Source: Rosellinia necatrix
Taxonomy: Eukaryota > Ascomycota > Sordariomycetes > Xylariales > Xylariaceae
Direction of reading: 5' to 3'
Length of the DNA: 64,000 nucleotides
NCBI GenBank assembly: GCA_021209875.1
Contig: JAGYVD010000008.1
Location: 1,549,501-1,613,500 of the forward strand
This document shows positions 22,088 to 34,052 of this stretch, piece after piece (position 1 is the first letter of the stretch; every line of letters starts with the position of its first letter). The notes beneath the pieces are model-generated. The model had not been told where the DNA came from and searched no databases. It worked only from the letters and a program-made list of their open reading frames with translations. The position numbers and the translations under genes were made by a program.

Positions 22088-23601
22088 AGTCAGTTCTGCT
22101 CAGAACATTGTCATACCCCGCCCAGCCCGCACTTACAAGAGAGTAATGGAATTCTCCCTTGGTCTGGACCGCGATTCCCTCCACACGAGGCTACCCACCG
22201 AACGGCCGAAGACATCTATTCGCATGCCCGAGCATGTGAGTTTCTTTTTGTTAAGTATCTTCAACCCTCGGAATCACCAAGGATATACCACAATGAGGTT
22301 CACGAATACGAACGGCGCTTTTTACTTTGGGCTAGCTTCCTGGGGGTTTTTGCTAGTGAGGGCACCTCTCTTGACGAACGCCTTCAATATGCGCCCGAAA
22401 CCAAAGAACTGGTGCTATTGATGCTCCAAGTTCTGCAAAGGAATCTAAACGAGGTGAGTAATTGTGAAGATACATATACAATCATAATTAGTGATTGGTG
22501 GCTGTCGGTAGTTTCTGATTCAGTATAATAGGGATTATTCGTCATTTAATTAACCCGGCCATAGGTCTCCCGATTGAAGCGCCAAAGAGCGATGGCATCC
22601 TGTACGGAATTACTGGTTCTATCGATCGGCTTCATCGGCTTGCCGTAGCCATGCAGTATCCCCCAAGAACCGACGAGGTCGACAGAGTTCGCAACTTTGC
22701 TAGCAAACAGGCACCTGATGACTTTTACGATATCATTTTAGCGAGACTTGAGCACGTATTCCCCAGCGCGGAAAAAACATTGCGGGCTCAACTTGCGGAA
22801 TCTATCGTATACCGACGTCATCGCCTTCTCTGGACTAGAAGAAGTTCCATGATGTTAGCACATCAAAGAGTAGAGAAAACAGCAAATAGGCCAGTAGAAA
22901 AGGAGCGGCAGAAGACCCCAAGGTCATCAAAGTTTGGGGACGACCCCCATGCTGGCAGTACTCAGCAGGGCTCTATATCAAGGGCTAACAATCGAGGGGC
23001 CTCTCGTCAGGGCAACACTCACAGTTACTGCAACGCGCTGATGAGAACTTGTACCATGACCAAATTGTTGGTCAAGAAGATAATCACAGTAGTTGCTCTT
23101 CCAACTCTCCACCAAGAGCTCGGTGTCCTGATCGACCACTAGTAAAAGGTGACGGGGAGAGGCCCGTGTGTGAGTACTGTCTTCAAGAAATCCAATTACC
23201 TCTTAGAGACACCGATAAGGCGAAGAACGCAATTTGGAGGTAAACATATCACTCTATGGAAGCTAAAACTTGGCAAATCTCTAACTGCGTATGTTAGGGC
23301 CCATATAGATAAAGATTTGAGACCATACGTGTGTATTTCCGAGCAATGCGGGGGCTTTCCGGTGGCTTTCTCCAACGTGAAGGAGTGGAAGGCTCATGTG
23401 CAGAACACCTACCACGCTGATTGGATTCAGTTCGATCACCGTGTCACATGGCAGTGCCCCCACTGCAATGACAATTTTATGACAAAGGAATTGTTGCATA
23501 ACCATCTTACAGAGAATCATCAAAAACACTATACAACGTCCCCAGATCCACTATCACTCGCCAAAGCAAGTAGATGCTATTCAAGATGTAGAGTAGAGTA
23601 G
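22088..23601 (+). CDS. Fungal C2H2 zinc-finger protein, 5' end unresolved
   Basis: Four exon segments join in one frame: 22088(or before)-22457, 22565-22957, 23011-23239, 23298-23601; introns of 107, 53 and 58 nt have GT/AG ends, and the second has a CTAAC branch site. The product begins in an N-terminal helical region (EDIYSHARACEFLFVKYL, then YERRFLLWASFLGVF and SLDERLQYAPETKELVLLML), continues with GSIDRLHRLAVAMQYPPRTD, a Ser-rich linker, and then zinc-finger elements VCEYC, AHIDKDLRPYVCISEQC, WKAHVQNTYH and WQCPHCNDNF-x-HNHLTENH. This is the layout of a large fungal family of nuclear-type zinc-finger proteins of unknown role, often found in accessory regions. No ATG lies in frame from 22088 on, so a first exon is missing; ATG 21908 is one candidate. 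The C-terminus is shorter than in many relatives. Confidence 0.65.
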
Positions 23602-26201
23602 AGAGTCCTTGCGGGACTTGAGATATTTAGAGTAATATATATACAGGAGCGGGGTGATGACAATCGGCAGATATTGGGTAGGGCTCTAACTTTTCTTGTC
23701 TCGTGTTATTTTTGCCAGAAGTGACATGCCTCTCAGCTCATAAATGTAAGCTGGATAGGATCTGGCATTCTTTTACACTGCTTTTATAGTGTGTTCATAA
23801 GTAGGGGTGGGGGAGGGAAGAGGAGGAATTGGCTCAGGATATCAATACTAGTTAGTTTTAGTGACGCAGTTAGGAGGGGGAGTCCCTTATCTATCTTGTC
23901 TGGGGGGTGCCAAAAAAGCCCCTTCATAAAGGAATACCTAGTGACGGAGTCTCCTCCTGAGCTAAATACAGCACGAATCTTGCTCCTGATTTCCTTTTCT
24001 ATTCCGTTTTCCTGGTTGGTTATGTAGACCGGAGAGGAGGGGGAAGCTGCACTATAGAGTACAGGTAGCAAGTATAATACCCTAAACCGTCAATTACCTG
24101 GTCTGTAACAAGTGGGCTCGTCTTACACATGACCATCAAGCGGCCCCGATGATGGTGTAGGATGATAGACTGCGCCCCGTCATCGGCGAAAGGTGACCTA
24201 TAGGCTAGCTGTTCTAGGCCCCTCTCGGGTTTGAATTGTGTCGATATTGATGATGTTTTATCACGGTCTCATTACCACACGGAACCTTGTCTATACAACC
24301 AGCGGTATCTGTGTTTGCCACTTGATATGGACAGAGAAAATATGGGCAGTATTTTGGGGTATACTGGCAAGTGATTTGCATCTAGAATACCCGTTCTGCT
24401 CTAATAGCTTGGTCTGGTCAATCGGTTTTCTACGCGGTAGCACAGCTCGCTATAGACATAGTCTATGTCCGCTCCTGGGTCTATACCGGCGGTCGAAAAT
24501 CAGACTAAGGCTGTCCATCTCCTCGCCAAACAGCCCCCGGGCGATCGAATTCAGCACCGGACAACCCCTGATGGCGCACACGGGCCTTCTATGTCATACC
24601 ACTGACCGGTGTCGCTGCTATGTAATTGAACCGCCTTGCACACGAGTAGGAGTAGATGTTTGATTTACGCCGCTGTGTCAAATGCCGTAACTATCGCCGG
24701 CATCGGTTGACGATCCCGGAGGGCCAGGTATGCAACAATACCACAGCACGGGCACTATCTAACATAATTGGGCCGATGGTGATACGGTCGTACATACCTG
24801 CCTCGCATTATTCGTTGAGATGAAACTGCGGTAGGTTTTGTTCTATGCGCGCCGCATTAAGTAAATAGACGGTGATGAAGTGCGAAGATAGCCATTAGAT
24901 CCGTTCGACATAATTCTATCATGGGATTCATGGGTGCGTTGTCGCTGCCCCTGTCTCAGGTGCACGGATCAAGCGTTCGCCAAGTTGATGAACGTCTCGG
25001 CATCGAAGGGTGCCTAGTATCCATTCTCCTCTGCACGCGCTTAAGCAATGAATTACGTATGTGTTAGGCCTTATGTAAAACCATGGGCCCCAAAGACGTA
25101 CATACATGGCTATACTGTGCCGATTAACGGTGCCTAGATTCCGCCCCTGTTCGTGGGGGGGGGGACTGGGGTGGAGAGGCGACGCAGAACCGGCAATAAC
25201 AAGCACCCAATCCGTAGATTCAGGCGGGGTAGAAAGATGGACAGGGCTCGTAGCTGGGGAGGAGGGGGAAAGGAGAGGAAGTGGGTAACAGTCGCCTGGA
25301 AGATGGAAAGGCGTTTTAACGATGAAAGTGCGTAGTAGGTACTTACTACCTACTACTGCAGGCCGTATCCTACCTACCAAAAGATAGAGTATACCGAGTC
25401 GTTTAATTATCCCTCGGCGTTCTGCCGTTTGCAGTAGCGCTTACGGTATTGATGGATGCAAACCTACGTAGAAGAGAGAAAGTAAGAGAATTCGAGCATT
25501 ATTTTCATTCGGAAAGAAGTTATCCTAACCCAATCCCGGGGATGGCATGGTCTACAACTTGATTAATAGAGAAGATCCCAAGGCAGGACACGACAGACCG
25601 ATGCTTAGAATACATGACTAGTTCATCTAACCCCGACCACAATTGCTACCAGGCCCATCAAGAACTTACCAGTGGCACGAATAGGGTTCTAGTTATGAGT
25701 ACCAACGATCAAGATGCACATAACTATTGCGCCACACCATTGCTCTCATGCGAAATACCACCGGCGAGAAGAACTAACTAACTGGGATTGGTCGTAGCAA
25801 AATGTCATGAATGCTAGAAAGGAGCATGGAAACAGGCCTCGTCTGAAGGTGGCGTTTAATGGAAATTGCTGCGTACCGTGCTAGATTTTACTGCACGCAC
25901 TGGATGTTAAAATAACTTCCAATCAGCAGAATGTGACCCTACAGTCGAGCTGGACGATAGACGCCGATGTCACGTGGGGTTATGCAGGCCAAAATGGCAA
26001 CGAGGCTGAATATATGTTGGGTAGGATGCCCAAATGCCCAAATGCCCAATCTTGTCCACTTGGTATAGGAACACCTAAACCACGAATGCATCACCCTGCT
26101 TTGAAGAGGTTCACAGAACAACAACCTGCAAAAGAGATTACGCACCAAGCACCCGAGTCACATTAGTCTAGATAGTGACCACGGTCCACAGTTCGACGAG
26201 A
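23602..26201. other. Intergenic, AT-rich, with repeat relic
   Basis: No supported gene in 2.6 kb. Contains repeat copy B (24091-24217) and a partly self-complementary GTAGTAGGTA/TACCTACTAC motif at about 25331-25360. A frame at 24238-24663 (141 aa) has no recognisable domain. Frames at 25933-26166 precede the NLR start but are not coding by any evidence here. The NLR promoter must lie at the right end. Confidence 0.5.
24091..24217 (+). repeat. Diverged dispersed repeat, copy B
   Basis: Second copy of the element at 20344-20473, same orientation, roughly 70 percent alike by eye. Its core is palindromic: CCGATGA at about 24146 pairs with TCATCGG at about 24180. C/T and G/A differences dominate between copies, as expected for old, possibly RIP-mutated, repeats; this is inferred, not counted. 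Confidence 0.6.
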
Positions 26202-29200
26202 ATGTCGCAGTTCCACCGATATGAAGATGCAGCTGCATCCAACAATGCCGCAGCAGGCCCGTCGTCAGGCTCATCTCACCAGGCATCCTTCCACTCGCGT
26301 CCCGAACGTCCAACCTCGCGTCACGGCTTCGAAATCGCCATTATATGTGCCCTCACCCTTGAGGCCGATGCCGTCGACGTGCTCTTCGATCATCACTGGG
26401 ACGAAACCGGGCCATCGTACAATAAAGCCCCCGGCGATCCAAATGCATACACCACCGGCGCCATCGGCCGACTCAATGTCGTGCTCGCACACATGCCGGG
26501 CATGGGGAAGGCCAACTCCGCCGCAGTCGCCGCCCACTGCCGGGCAAGCTTTCCTAATGTCAAGTTAGCCATCGTCGTTGGCATCTGCGGAGCGGCGCCT
26601 TTTGACCCTGATGGCGGCGAAATTGTGCTTGGCGACGTTATCATCAGCAATGGCGTGATCCAGTATGATTTTGGCCGACGGTGTACTGACCGCTTCAAAC
26701 GAAAAGATACCCTTTCAGAATCACTAGGAAGGCCCAACACTGAGATCCGGTCCTTTCTTGGCAAGCTGCAAGGTCACCGTCCTCGACATATACTAAAGGG
26801 CAAGATCACTGAGTACTTGAACGTAGTCCAACGCCATCTAGGGCTGCATGCCCAATACCCTGGTGCCTTACACGATAGATTGTTTGAGGCGACGTATCAC
26901 CATGCCGAAGAGGAGAAGTCGTGCGATGAGGGAGGCTGCGATGGGCCGCTAGTCTGGCGAAATCGACTACAGCAGGGCAGCATGCAGCCAGATATACATT
27001 TCGGTCTTATTGCATCCGGCGATACGGTGATGAGGTCTAGCGAGGAGCGCGACGCTATTGCAAAAGCAGAGGGAGTGCTGGGCTTTGAAATGGAGGGCGC
27101 CGGAGTCTGGGATATTTTCCCCTGTCTCATCATCAAGGGCGTTTGCGACTATGCGGATAGCCACAAGAACAAAATATGGCAGGGATACGCCGCTGCCACT
27201 GCGGCCGCGTCCCTGAAAGCATTCTTAGAGTTCTGGACTCCCTCTGTTTCTGCTGATACAGGTATATGAATATCTCGTTCGAACAGTTGAACATTTACTA
27301 ACCTAGCTAGAGTTACATCGTTCCCTCAATCAACCCAACCCAATACTACGTGAGTCTAGAAGCTGATCCAGCTTGAGTTTTGTAGCATTACTAACTGATT
27401 GTTAACTACAGTTCCCGAAAGGCCAGAATCACCGCCACAACCATCGTTTATGGTCCCTTTCAGTCGGGACCCCGACTTTGTTGCACGTGAATCTACCCTC
27501 GACCAGCTACGGCAAGCCTGCTCTGGTCCAGGCTCGCGCACTGCCCTTGTGGGTTTAGGAGGCGTGGGGAAATCACAGCTCGTTATCGAACACGCGTATA
27601 GAACACGAGATACATTCAGCGAACAGAGTATACAGAACTGGGTCTTCTGGGTTCACGCGGCTACACGGGCACGTATCGACGAAGGCTTCAAAGCGATTGC
27701 AGACGCGGCCAAGATTCGTGGCCGTGACCAGCCCAAGGTGAACATCGTTCAGCTTGTTTGTCAATGGTTACAAGATGAACGACATGGCAAATGGCTCATG
27801 GTTTTAGACAGCGCTGACGATGCTAACGTATTCTACGGCATGAAAGACAAGGAAAGACAAACTGCAAATACCGGAGACGAGAGAGCCCTGTGGACGTACC
27901 TCCCACAAAGCCCGAATGGATCATTTATTATCACAACAAGGGATAAGGGGCTGGCCTGTACGATTACAGGCGGTCACAAGAACGTCATCGAGGTTGGCCC
28001 GATGGATCAGGACCATGCCCTGAAACTTCTGGCAGCAAAATCGGGATCCCGGTATGATGAAAACGATGGAATAGAGCTCGTAAAAGCGCTCGACTACATG
28101 GCCCTGGCCATCAGCCAAGCTGGGGCCTATATACAACGAAGGCAGCCGCGTACTTCGGTCAAGAAGTATCTAGCACAATTTCGTCGAGGCGAAAAAGCCC
28201 AACAGAGTCTGTTAAACCATGACGGTGGTGATCTCAGGCGAGACAGGGAAGCGTCAAATTCAGTCATTGCCACGTGGGAAATCTCGTTTGACTACATACG
28301 TGGCGAGCGGGCGTCGGCAACGAACCTACTGGCGTTAATGAGCTTTTTCGACTGTCAAGGCATTTTAGAGTCTTTGATTCGACCTATCGACCAAAACGAG
28401 AGCGATGACCCCGAAGACCGTACATATAATGGGAGTCCGAGTTTCCGTGGGACATTAGATGATGCATTCGAGGAAGACATCGCCATGCTTAGAGACTACT
28501 GCCTAGTTAAAACCAACGAGGAGGGTGACGTGCTCGAGATGCACGGACTAGTCCAGTTGTCTACCAGGAAGTGGTTGGATGCCCACAATGAAACGGAGAG
28601 GTTTAAAGGACAGTTCATCAAGAGGATGGCCCAGGCCTTTCCGGATGGGGAATTTGAGAACTGGGGAACTTGCCGGAAACTCTTCCCGCATGTTGAGAAA
28701 GCCATGGACTATCCTCCAACCGACAAGGAGGTACCAATGGTGCAGAAATACTGGGCTCTCTTGCTCTACAATGCTGGCTGGTATTCTTCTGCGCAAGGCC
28801 AATATAGTATTGCCGAGATGATGGCAAAAGAGGCGCACGCTATAAGGAAGAACCTCTTTAGGCCAGATTCTTACGAGGTACTAAGCAGCATGGACGGTTT
28901 GGCGATAGTATACCGGAACCAAGGGAGGTGGGCCGAAGCCGAGCAGTTAGGGGTACAGGTTATAGAAAAAAAGAAAGCAGTGCTTGGACCAGACCACCTT
29001 GATACACTAAGTAGCATGAACAATTTGGCGGTAGTATACCAGAACCAAGGGAGGTGGGCCGAAGCCGAGCAGTTAGGGGTACAGGTTATAGAAAAAAGGA
29101 AAGCAGTGCTTGGACCAGACCACCTTGATACACTAAGTAGCATGAACAATTTGGCGGTAGTATACCAGAACCAAGGGAGGTGGGCCGAAGCCGAGCAGTT

Positions 29201-30176
29201 AGGGGTACAGGTTATAGAAAAAAGGAAAGCAGTGCTTGGACCAGACCACCTTGATACACTAGGTAGCATGAACAATTTGGCGGTAGTATACCAGAACCAA
29301 GGGAGGTGGGCCGAAGCCGAGCAGTTAGGGGTACAGGTTATAGAAAAAAGGAAAGCAGTGCTTGGACCAGACCACCTTGATACACTAGTTAACATGAACA
29401 ATTTGGCGTTAGTATACCAGAACCAAGGGAGGTGGGCCGAAGCCGAGCAGTTAGGGGTACAGGTTCTAGAAAGGAGGAAAGTAGTACTTGGACCAGACCA
29501 CCCTGATACACTAGGTAGCATGAACAATTTGGCGGTAGTATACCAGAACCAAGGGAGGTGGGCCGAAGCCGAGCAGTTAGGGGTACAGGTTATAGAAAAA
29601 AGGAAAGCAGTGCTTGGACCAGACCACCCTGATACACTAATTAGCATGAATAATTTGGCGGCATTATACCAGAACCAAGGGAGGTGGGCCGAAGCCGAGC
29701 AGTTAGGGGTACAGGTTCTAGAAAGGAGGAAAGCAGTGCTTGGACCAGACCACCCTGATACACTAAGTAGCATGAATAACTTGGCCTGTGGATTATATGG
29801 CCTGGGTCGTCGCCATGACGGAATTGAGTTGATGGAGCAGTGTACACGGGCGCGCATTCGGGTTCTGGGCTCCGACCACCCTCGTACCCAATCATCCTTG
29901 GAAACACTCCGATGTTGGCGTGCGGAGGAGCGGAATGCTGAACGGTTGGAGGATCGGGGTATAGAGCAGTCGGATGCTCAATCATTGTCGCCAACACCTC
30001 GGGTCCGGAATACGGAGGAGCCAGACACTCAAATGTCGGTGGCAGCACCCCAGGGAGGGGGTCCGGAGGAACGGGGTGCGCGAAAAGAGCGCTGGAGGCC
30101 AAGGATCAAGGACGCAATAACCTCGATTCGGACGAAGATTCGTGACTCGAGTCTACACAGGGGCTTACGAGGTTGA
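26202..30176 (+). CDS. NOD-like receptor: nucleoside phosphorylase - NB-ARC - TPR
   Basis: ATG 26202; exons 26202-27261 and 27412-30176 (1274 aa; intron 150 nt). Residues about 44-345 are a PNP_UDP-type nucleoside phosphorylase domain (FEIAIICALTLEADAV start, VVGICGA, FEMEGAGVWD, IKGVCDYAD). Residues about 375-700 are NB-ARC: P-loop GLGGVGKS (401-408), Walker B WLMVLDSADD, sensor GSFIITTRD, and an MHD-like MHGLVQLS. From residue 854 seven 42-residue TPR units of the kinesin-light-chain type follow, then one degenerate unit and a charged tail. Fungal STAND proteins of this architecture are thought to sense nonself ligands with the repeats, oligomerise through NB-ARC and trigger the N-terminal domain. 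No partner effector gene is adjacent. A 39-nt cassette exon (27311-27349) may be included without loss of frame. All catalytic P-loop residues look intact. Confidence 0.93.
28911..29792 (+). repeat. Seven near-identical 126-bp TPR-coding units
   Basis: Units begin at 28911, 29037, 29163, 29289, 29415, 29541 and 29667, each starting Y(Q/R)NQGRWAEAEQLGVQV. DNA differences are few and cluster at the same unit positions: VIEKRK or VLERRK, H(L/P)DTL, the residue pair before MNNLA, and the last two residues. An eighth, degenerate unit (29793-29918) caps the array. The array also produces a long false antisense frame. Confidence 0.97.
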
Positions 30177-31361
30177 CTTGACTGGTTATCATGCATCATG
30201 TTATGGAATTTTCAACTACTACGATGGAATGGGAGTTCTGGTTTACTTGGGCACCCTACCGAGCGATACGATACAAGATCTCGATAGCCTTCCACCTGGG
30301 GAGAGACGTTTGGGAGATATACAGTTCAACGTTTGGCCAGGCTGATCCGTGTCGGGGACCTAATCACCCCGTAGTGTGGTGTCGTGTCGGGCGTGTCTCC
30401 CATGTCGCCAATTTGGCCGTGGGTTAACGGTGCTGTTTTCCCGTAGCGTCTGAGTCATATCATGGTGTTATTGGAAGGTCATAGCTATTGTCTATCTGTT
30501 GTTTAACGACCCTTGTATCCAGGATAGCTATTCGTCTGGGTGATTATCCCTATCCTCAGGCCAACTAGACATACATGGTCCTCCCAGTTGGCGTGCAAAA
30601 CCGTAATAAATCTAGTATCAAAAATGTTGGTGATGTCATGGTCGCGTGGGAATAAGAATATCACCTCAATCAAGCAGTGCAGTAGCACCATGTAATGCAA
30701 GTTTTCCATTAGGGGCAGAGCCCATGTCATTCACGTTCGCTGGTGTTGACCCAATAGGGACCAAGGTACCTACCTACTGACCAATGAGGACAACTCTCTA
30801 TCATCGTGATGGTGTGTGTTAGGAATATTAGGAATATCATATCATTCCAAGAGCGACCAGGTTTGGGTGTCTTTGCCTACGAGATCCGAAAAAGCCGCCT
30901 GTTCAAGACTACATCTGATATCGACGTCGTTGGTTGGATTAGGTCAGCGAGGGGTTAGGCTTTGAATACCTGGATGCGGGGAACTCTCAAGGCAAGGTGG
31001 GGGAGCTAGTAGTACATACTACCCCGCTTGATAGATATATTCTAGAGATGCATATATACATCCATCCCATTGGCTAAGTATTTACCAAGTAGGTAAGTAG
31101 GTAAGTAGGTAGGTCCAGGCGTCTTAGGGAGTAGATAGGGTATCTTGGTTTCGCGGGTTGGCCTTGGCCTTCTTGAAAGGCTACAATAATTTTTTGTAGC
31201 TCCAAAAGCTCCCACCAACGTTTTAGGACATCACAATCAACAGGCAACCCAATCCCCACGGCACACTCCTATTACATTCGACTGCGATAGACTAACTCAC
31301 TCCGGCTGCTAAGACAATCTCTTCCTTCATAGTCCCGTTATACTCTGAAAGTTGAATCAAA
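30177..31361. other. Intergenic
   Basis: Spacer between the NLR and CCT7. A GTAGGTAA tetranucleotide-type array lies at about 31088-31113, and a repeated AGGAATAT at about 30819-30838. The last 60 bases are pyrimidine-rich and form the CCT7 leader. Small frames overlap on both strands; none supported. Confidence 0.55.
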
Positions 31362-33267
31362 ATGTCGTTTGGGGGTCAAACTCCCACCATCATTGTGCTG
31401 AAAGAGGGTCAGTGCCCCTCATCAACAACCACTATACACACCAAACAGCCCCCCCTTCTCCCGCGACATGTCACCATGCTTCATGTCACTATGCTTACCC
31501 GTGCATCTTGATTTATTTCAGGTACCGATACATCCCAGGGCAAGGGGCAGATAATATCCAACATAAGTGCATGCCAGGCTGTGCAAGCAACAATCAAGTC
31601 AACGCTCGGTCCCTATGGCGGTGATTTGTTGATGATCGACGAGAATGGCCGCCAGACCATCACCAACGATGGGGCCACAGTAATGAAGGTAAGGGAGGAT
31701 TCGCATGCCGCCTACCTCGAACGCGCCCCCAACCCCAATCTAACCCGATCCTCAGCTTCTCGACATCGTGCACCCCGCCGCCCGCATCCTCGTCGACATC
31801 GCCAGATCGCAAGACGCCGAAGTTGGAGACGGGACTACGTCGGTGGTTGTGTTGGCCGGGGAGATTTTGAAAGAGGTCAAAGAGCACGTCGAGCAAGGGG
31901 TCAGCTCGCAAGTAATAATCAAGGGCCTGCGGAGAGCGTCTACGATGGCCGTAAACAAGATCAAGGAGATCGCCGTCAGAACAGATGAGGCAAACCGGCG
32001 AGAAACACTCGGCAAACTAGCTGCCACAGCCATGACGAGTAAATTAATCAAGAGAAATACCGAATTCTTCACGAAAAGTATGTATCACTACCGTCAGCGC
32101 CGTGGCGGCCCGCTAATGGTACTCCTAGTGGTGGTGGATGCTGTACTATCGTTAGACCAAGACGATCTTAACGAAAAGCTTATTGGCATCAAGAAGATAC
32201 CCGGTGGCTCTCTAACCGACAGTCTTTTCGTCAACGGCGTTGCGTTCAAGAAAACCTTCTCCTACGCCGGATTCGAACAGCAGCCCAAGTCCTTCGAGAA
32301 GCCTAAAGTAGTATGCTTAAACGTGGAACTCGAATTGAAGGCGGAGAAAGACAACGCCGAGGTCCGAGTCGAACAAGTTTCCGAGTACCAGGCTATTGTC
32401 GATGCTGAGTGGCAGATAATCTACAAGAAGCTAGAGGCCGCATACAAGACGGGCGCAAAGGTCGTATTATCTAAGCTGCCCATCGGTGATTTGGCTACTC
32501 AATACTTCGCCGACCGGGATATATTCTGCGCTGGCCGTGTTTCTTCGGAGGATATGGAGCGTGTGGTCCAAGCTACTGGCGCCACAATTCAGTCTACCTG
32601 CTCCGATATTCTTCCCCATCATCTCGGAACATGTGGATCATTCGAGGAACGACAAATCGGTGGTGAACGCTTCAACTTCTTCGAAGATTGTCCCGAGGCC
32701 AAGACATGCACCCTTATCCTCCGTGGTGGTGCCGAACAGTTCATCGCGGAGGTAGAGCGGTCTCTACACGACGCCATCATGATCGTGAAACGCGCCATTA
32801 AGAACCATACGATCGTAGGAGGTGGTGGCGCTTGTGAGATGGAAGTGTCCGGATACCTGCACCGCTTCGCAGATAATGCTATCCACGACAAGCAACAAGG
32901 GATTATCAAGTCTTTTGCCAAGGCCCTTGAAGTCATCCCTCGCCAGTTGTGTGATAACGCCGGTTTCGATGCCACGGATATCCTGAACAAGTTGCGTGTG
33001 GAACACCGGAAAGGTCGTACTTGGGCGGGTGTAGACTTCACCAACGAAGGTGTTGCTGATATGATGGAGAAATTTGTTTGGGAACCGGCCCTCGTCAAGA
33101 TAAACGCCATTCAGGCCGCCACAGAGGCCAGTTGTTTGATTCTGGGCGTGGATGAGACGATCCGGAACGAAGAGAGCGCGCAACCCCAGGCTCCGGGTAA
33201 ACCACTACCTCCTGGAGCTGCCCAGAGGGCGCTGAGAGGTCGCGGGCGCGGCATGCCACGCCGGTAA
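31362..33267 (+). CDS. cct7: T-complex protein 1 subunit eta (CCT7)
   Basis: Exons 31362-31407, 31522-31688, 31756-32077, 32129-33267 give 557 aa, the normal length for this subunit. CCT is the cytosolic hetero-oligomeric group II chaperonin that folds actin, tubulin and WD proteins using ATP. Seen: start [36 protein letters not shown] with the nucleotide-binding [58 protein letters not shown], the eta-specific GRTWAGVDF and a Gly/Arg-rich C-terminus. The third intron (32078-32128) is 51 nt, a multiple of three and free of stops, so unspliced RNA would read through with 17 extra residues; splicing restores [13 protein letters not shown] as in other CCT7 proteins. The gene is a conserved anchor in this region. 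Confidence 0.97.
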
Positions 33268-33706
33268 GCGCGTCAAAAGTCAAAAACATGGGCTCGAGAA
33301 TTTGATGCGATGTGTTGCATGATATCTAAAGTAGCTTGCTAGCTAGATTCGGGTATTCACAACTTCAGATGATCATAGCCACTATCATTATCGAACGCGC
33401 AAAAGTCAACTTTCTAGCAAAATGTGATGAAATCTTGGACATTTTGACTAACACCTCCCCCCCTTCCCCTCCCCCCTCCCTCCCTCTAATCCAATATCAC
33501 AATAAGAAATCGTCTCCAAGCCAAGTCCCATTTGTGCCATTTTGTAAAACTAATTGCAACATAAAATATTCTCACATACATAAGAATTATCTCGGTTTAT
33601 GATGGGATAAACTCTATAGGTTTCTTTTTTTTTAAACAAAAAAAAATTAATAACTAAGTCACGCCGCTAAGCAGTCGTGGGCCGCCCTAACCAAAAAAAA
33701 ATTTTT
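33268..33706. other. Convergent 3' spacer
   Basis: Separates the ends of CCT7 (+) and the Spt10-like gene (-). Contains C-runs (about 33458-33485) and A/T homopolymer tracts at about 33624-33650 and 33691-33708, consistent with 3' UTR and polyadenylation regions. No gene. Confidence 0.65.
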
Positions 33707-34015
33707 TTATCCCGGCGCGTGGAATACAACATCGTAGATATCGCTCCGCTTGGCCCCCGTAGCAGCGCCCGATCCCGGGCCCGCGTCCACGTCGTCGCCA
33801 TCCGGACCGCCGACGGCGCGACTACCACTACTGGTACCGCCACCTCCATCGCCTCCGCCCTCGCCCCGCCCCCCGTCAGCATCTCCCCCCTTCCCGCGAT
33901 CCACGGCGCCGATGTCGGCGTCGCCGAGGCCTAGGTCGTCGATCTCCATCTCGCAGCGAAGCGAGGGGCAGGCGCTGGGGACCGGGGACGGCGCGGGGCT
34001 GTCGTTGTTATTGTT

Positions 34016-34052
<37 letters not shown>

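Noticed and set aside
24238..24663. 141-aa plus-strand frame beside repeat copy B
   Set aside because: No recognisable motif and TA-rich surroundings; could not be linked to any element.
28871..29857. 328-aa antisense open frame across the TPR array
   Set aside because: It mirrors the 126-bp repeats; a stop-free antisense frame is simply multiplied by repeat copying and has no start context, domain or splice signals.
32078..32128. Reading CCT7 straight through without the third intron
   Set aside because: The 17 extra residues do not fit CCT7 family sequence, while GTATGT and CTCCTAG splice sites restore the expected protein.
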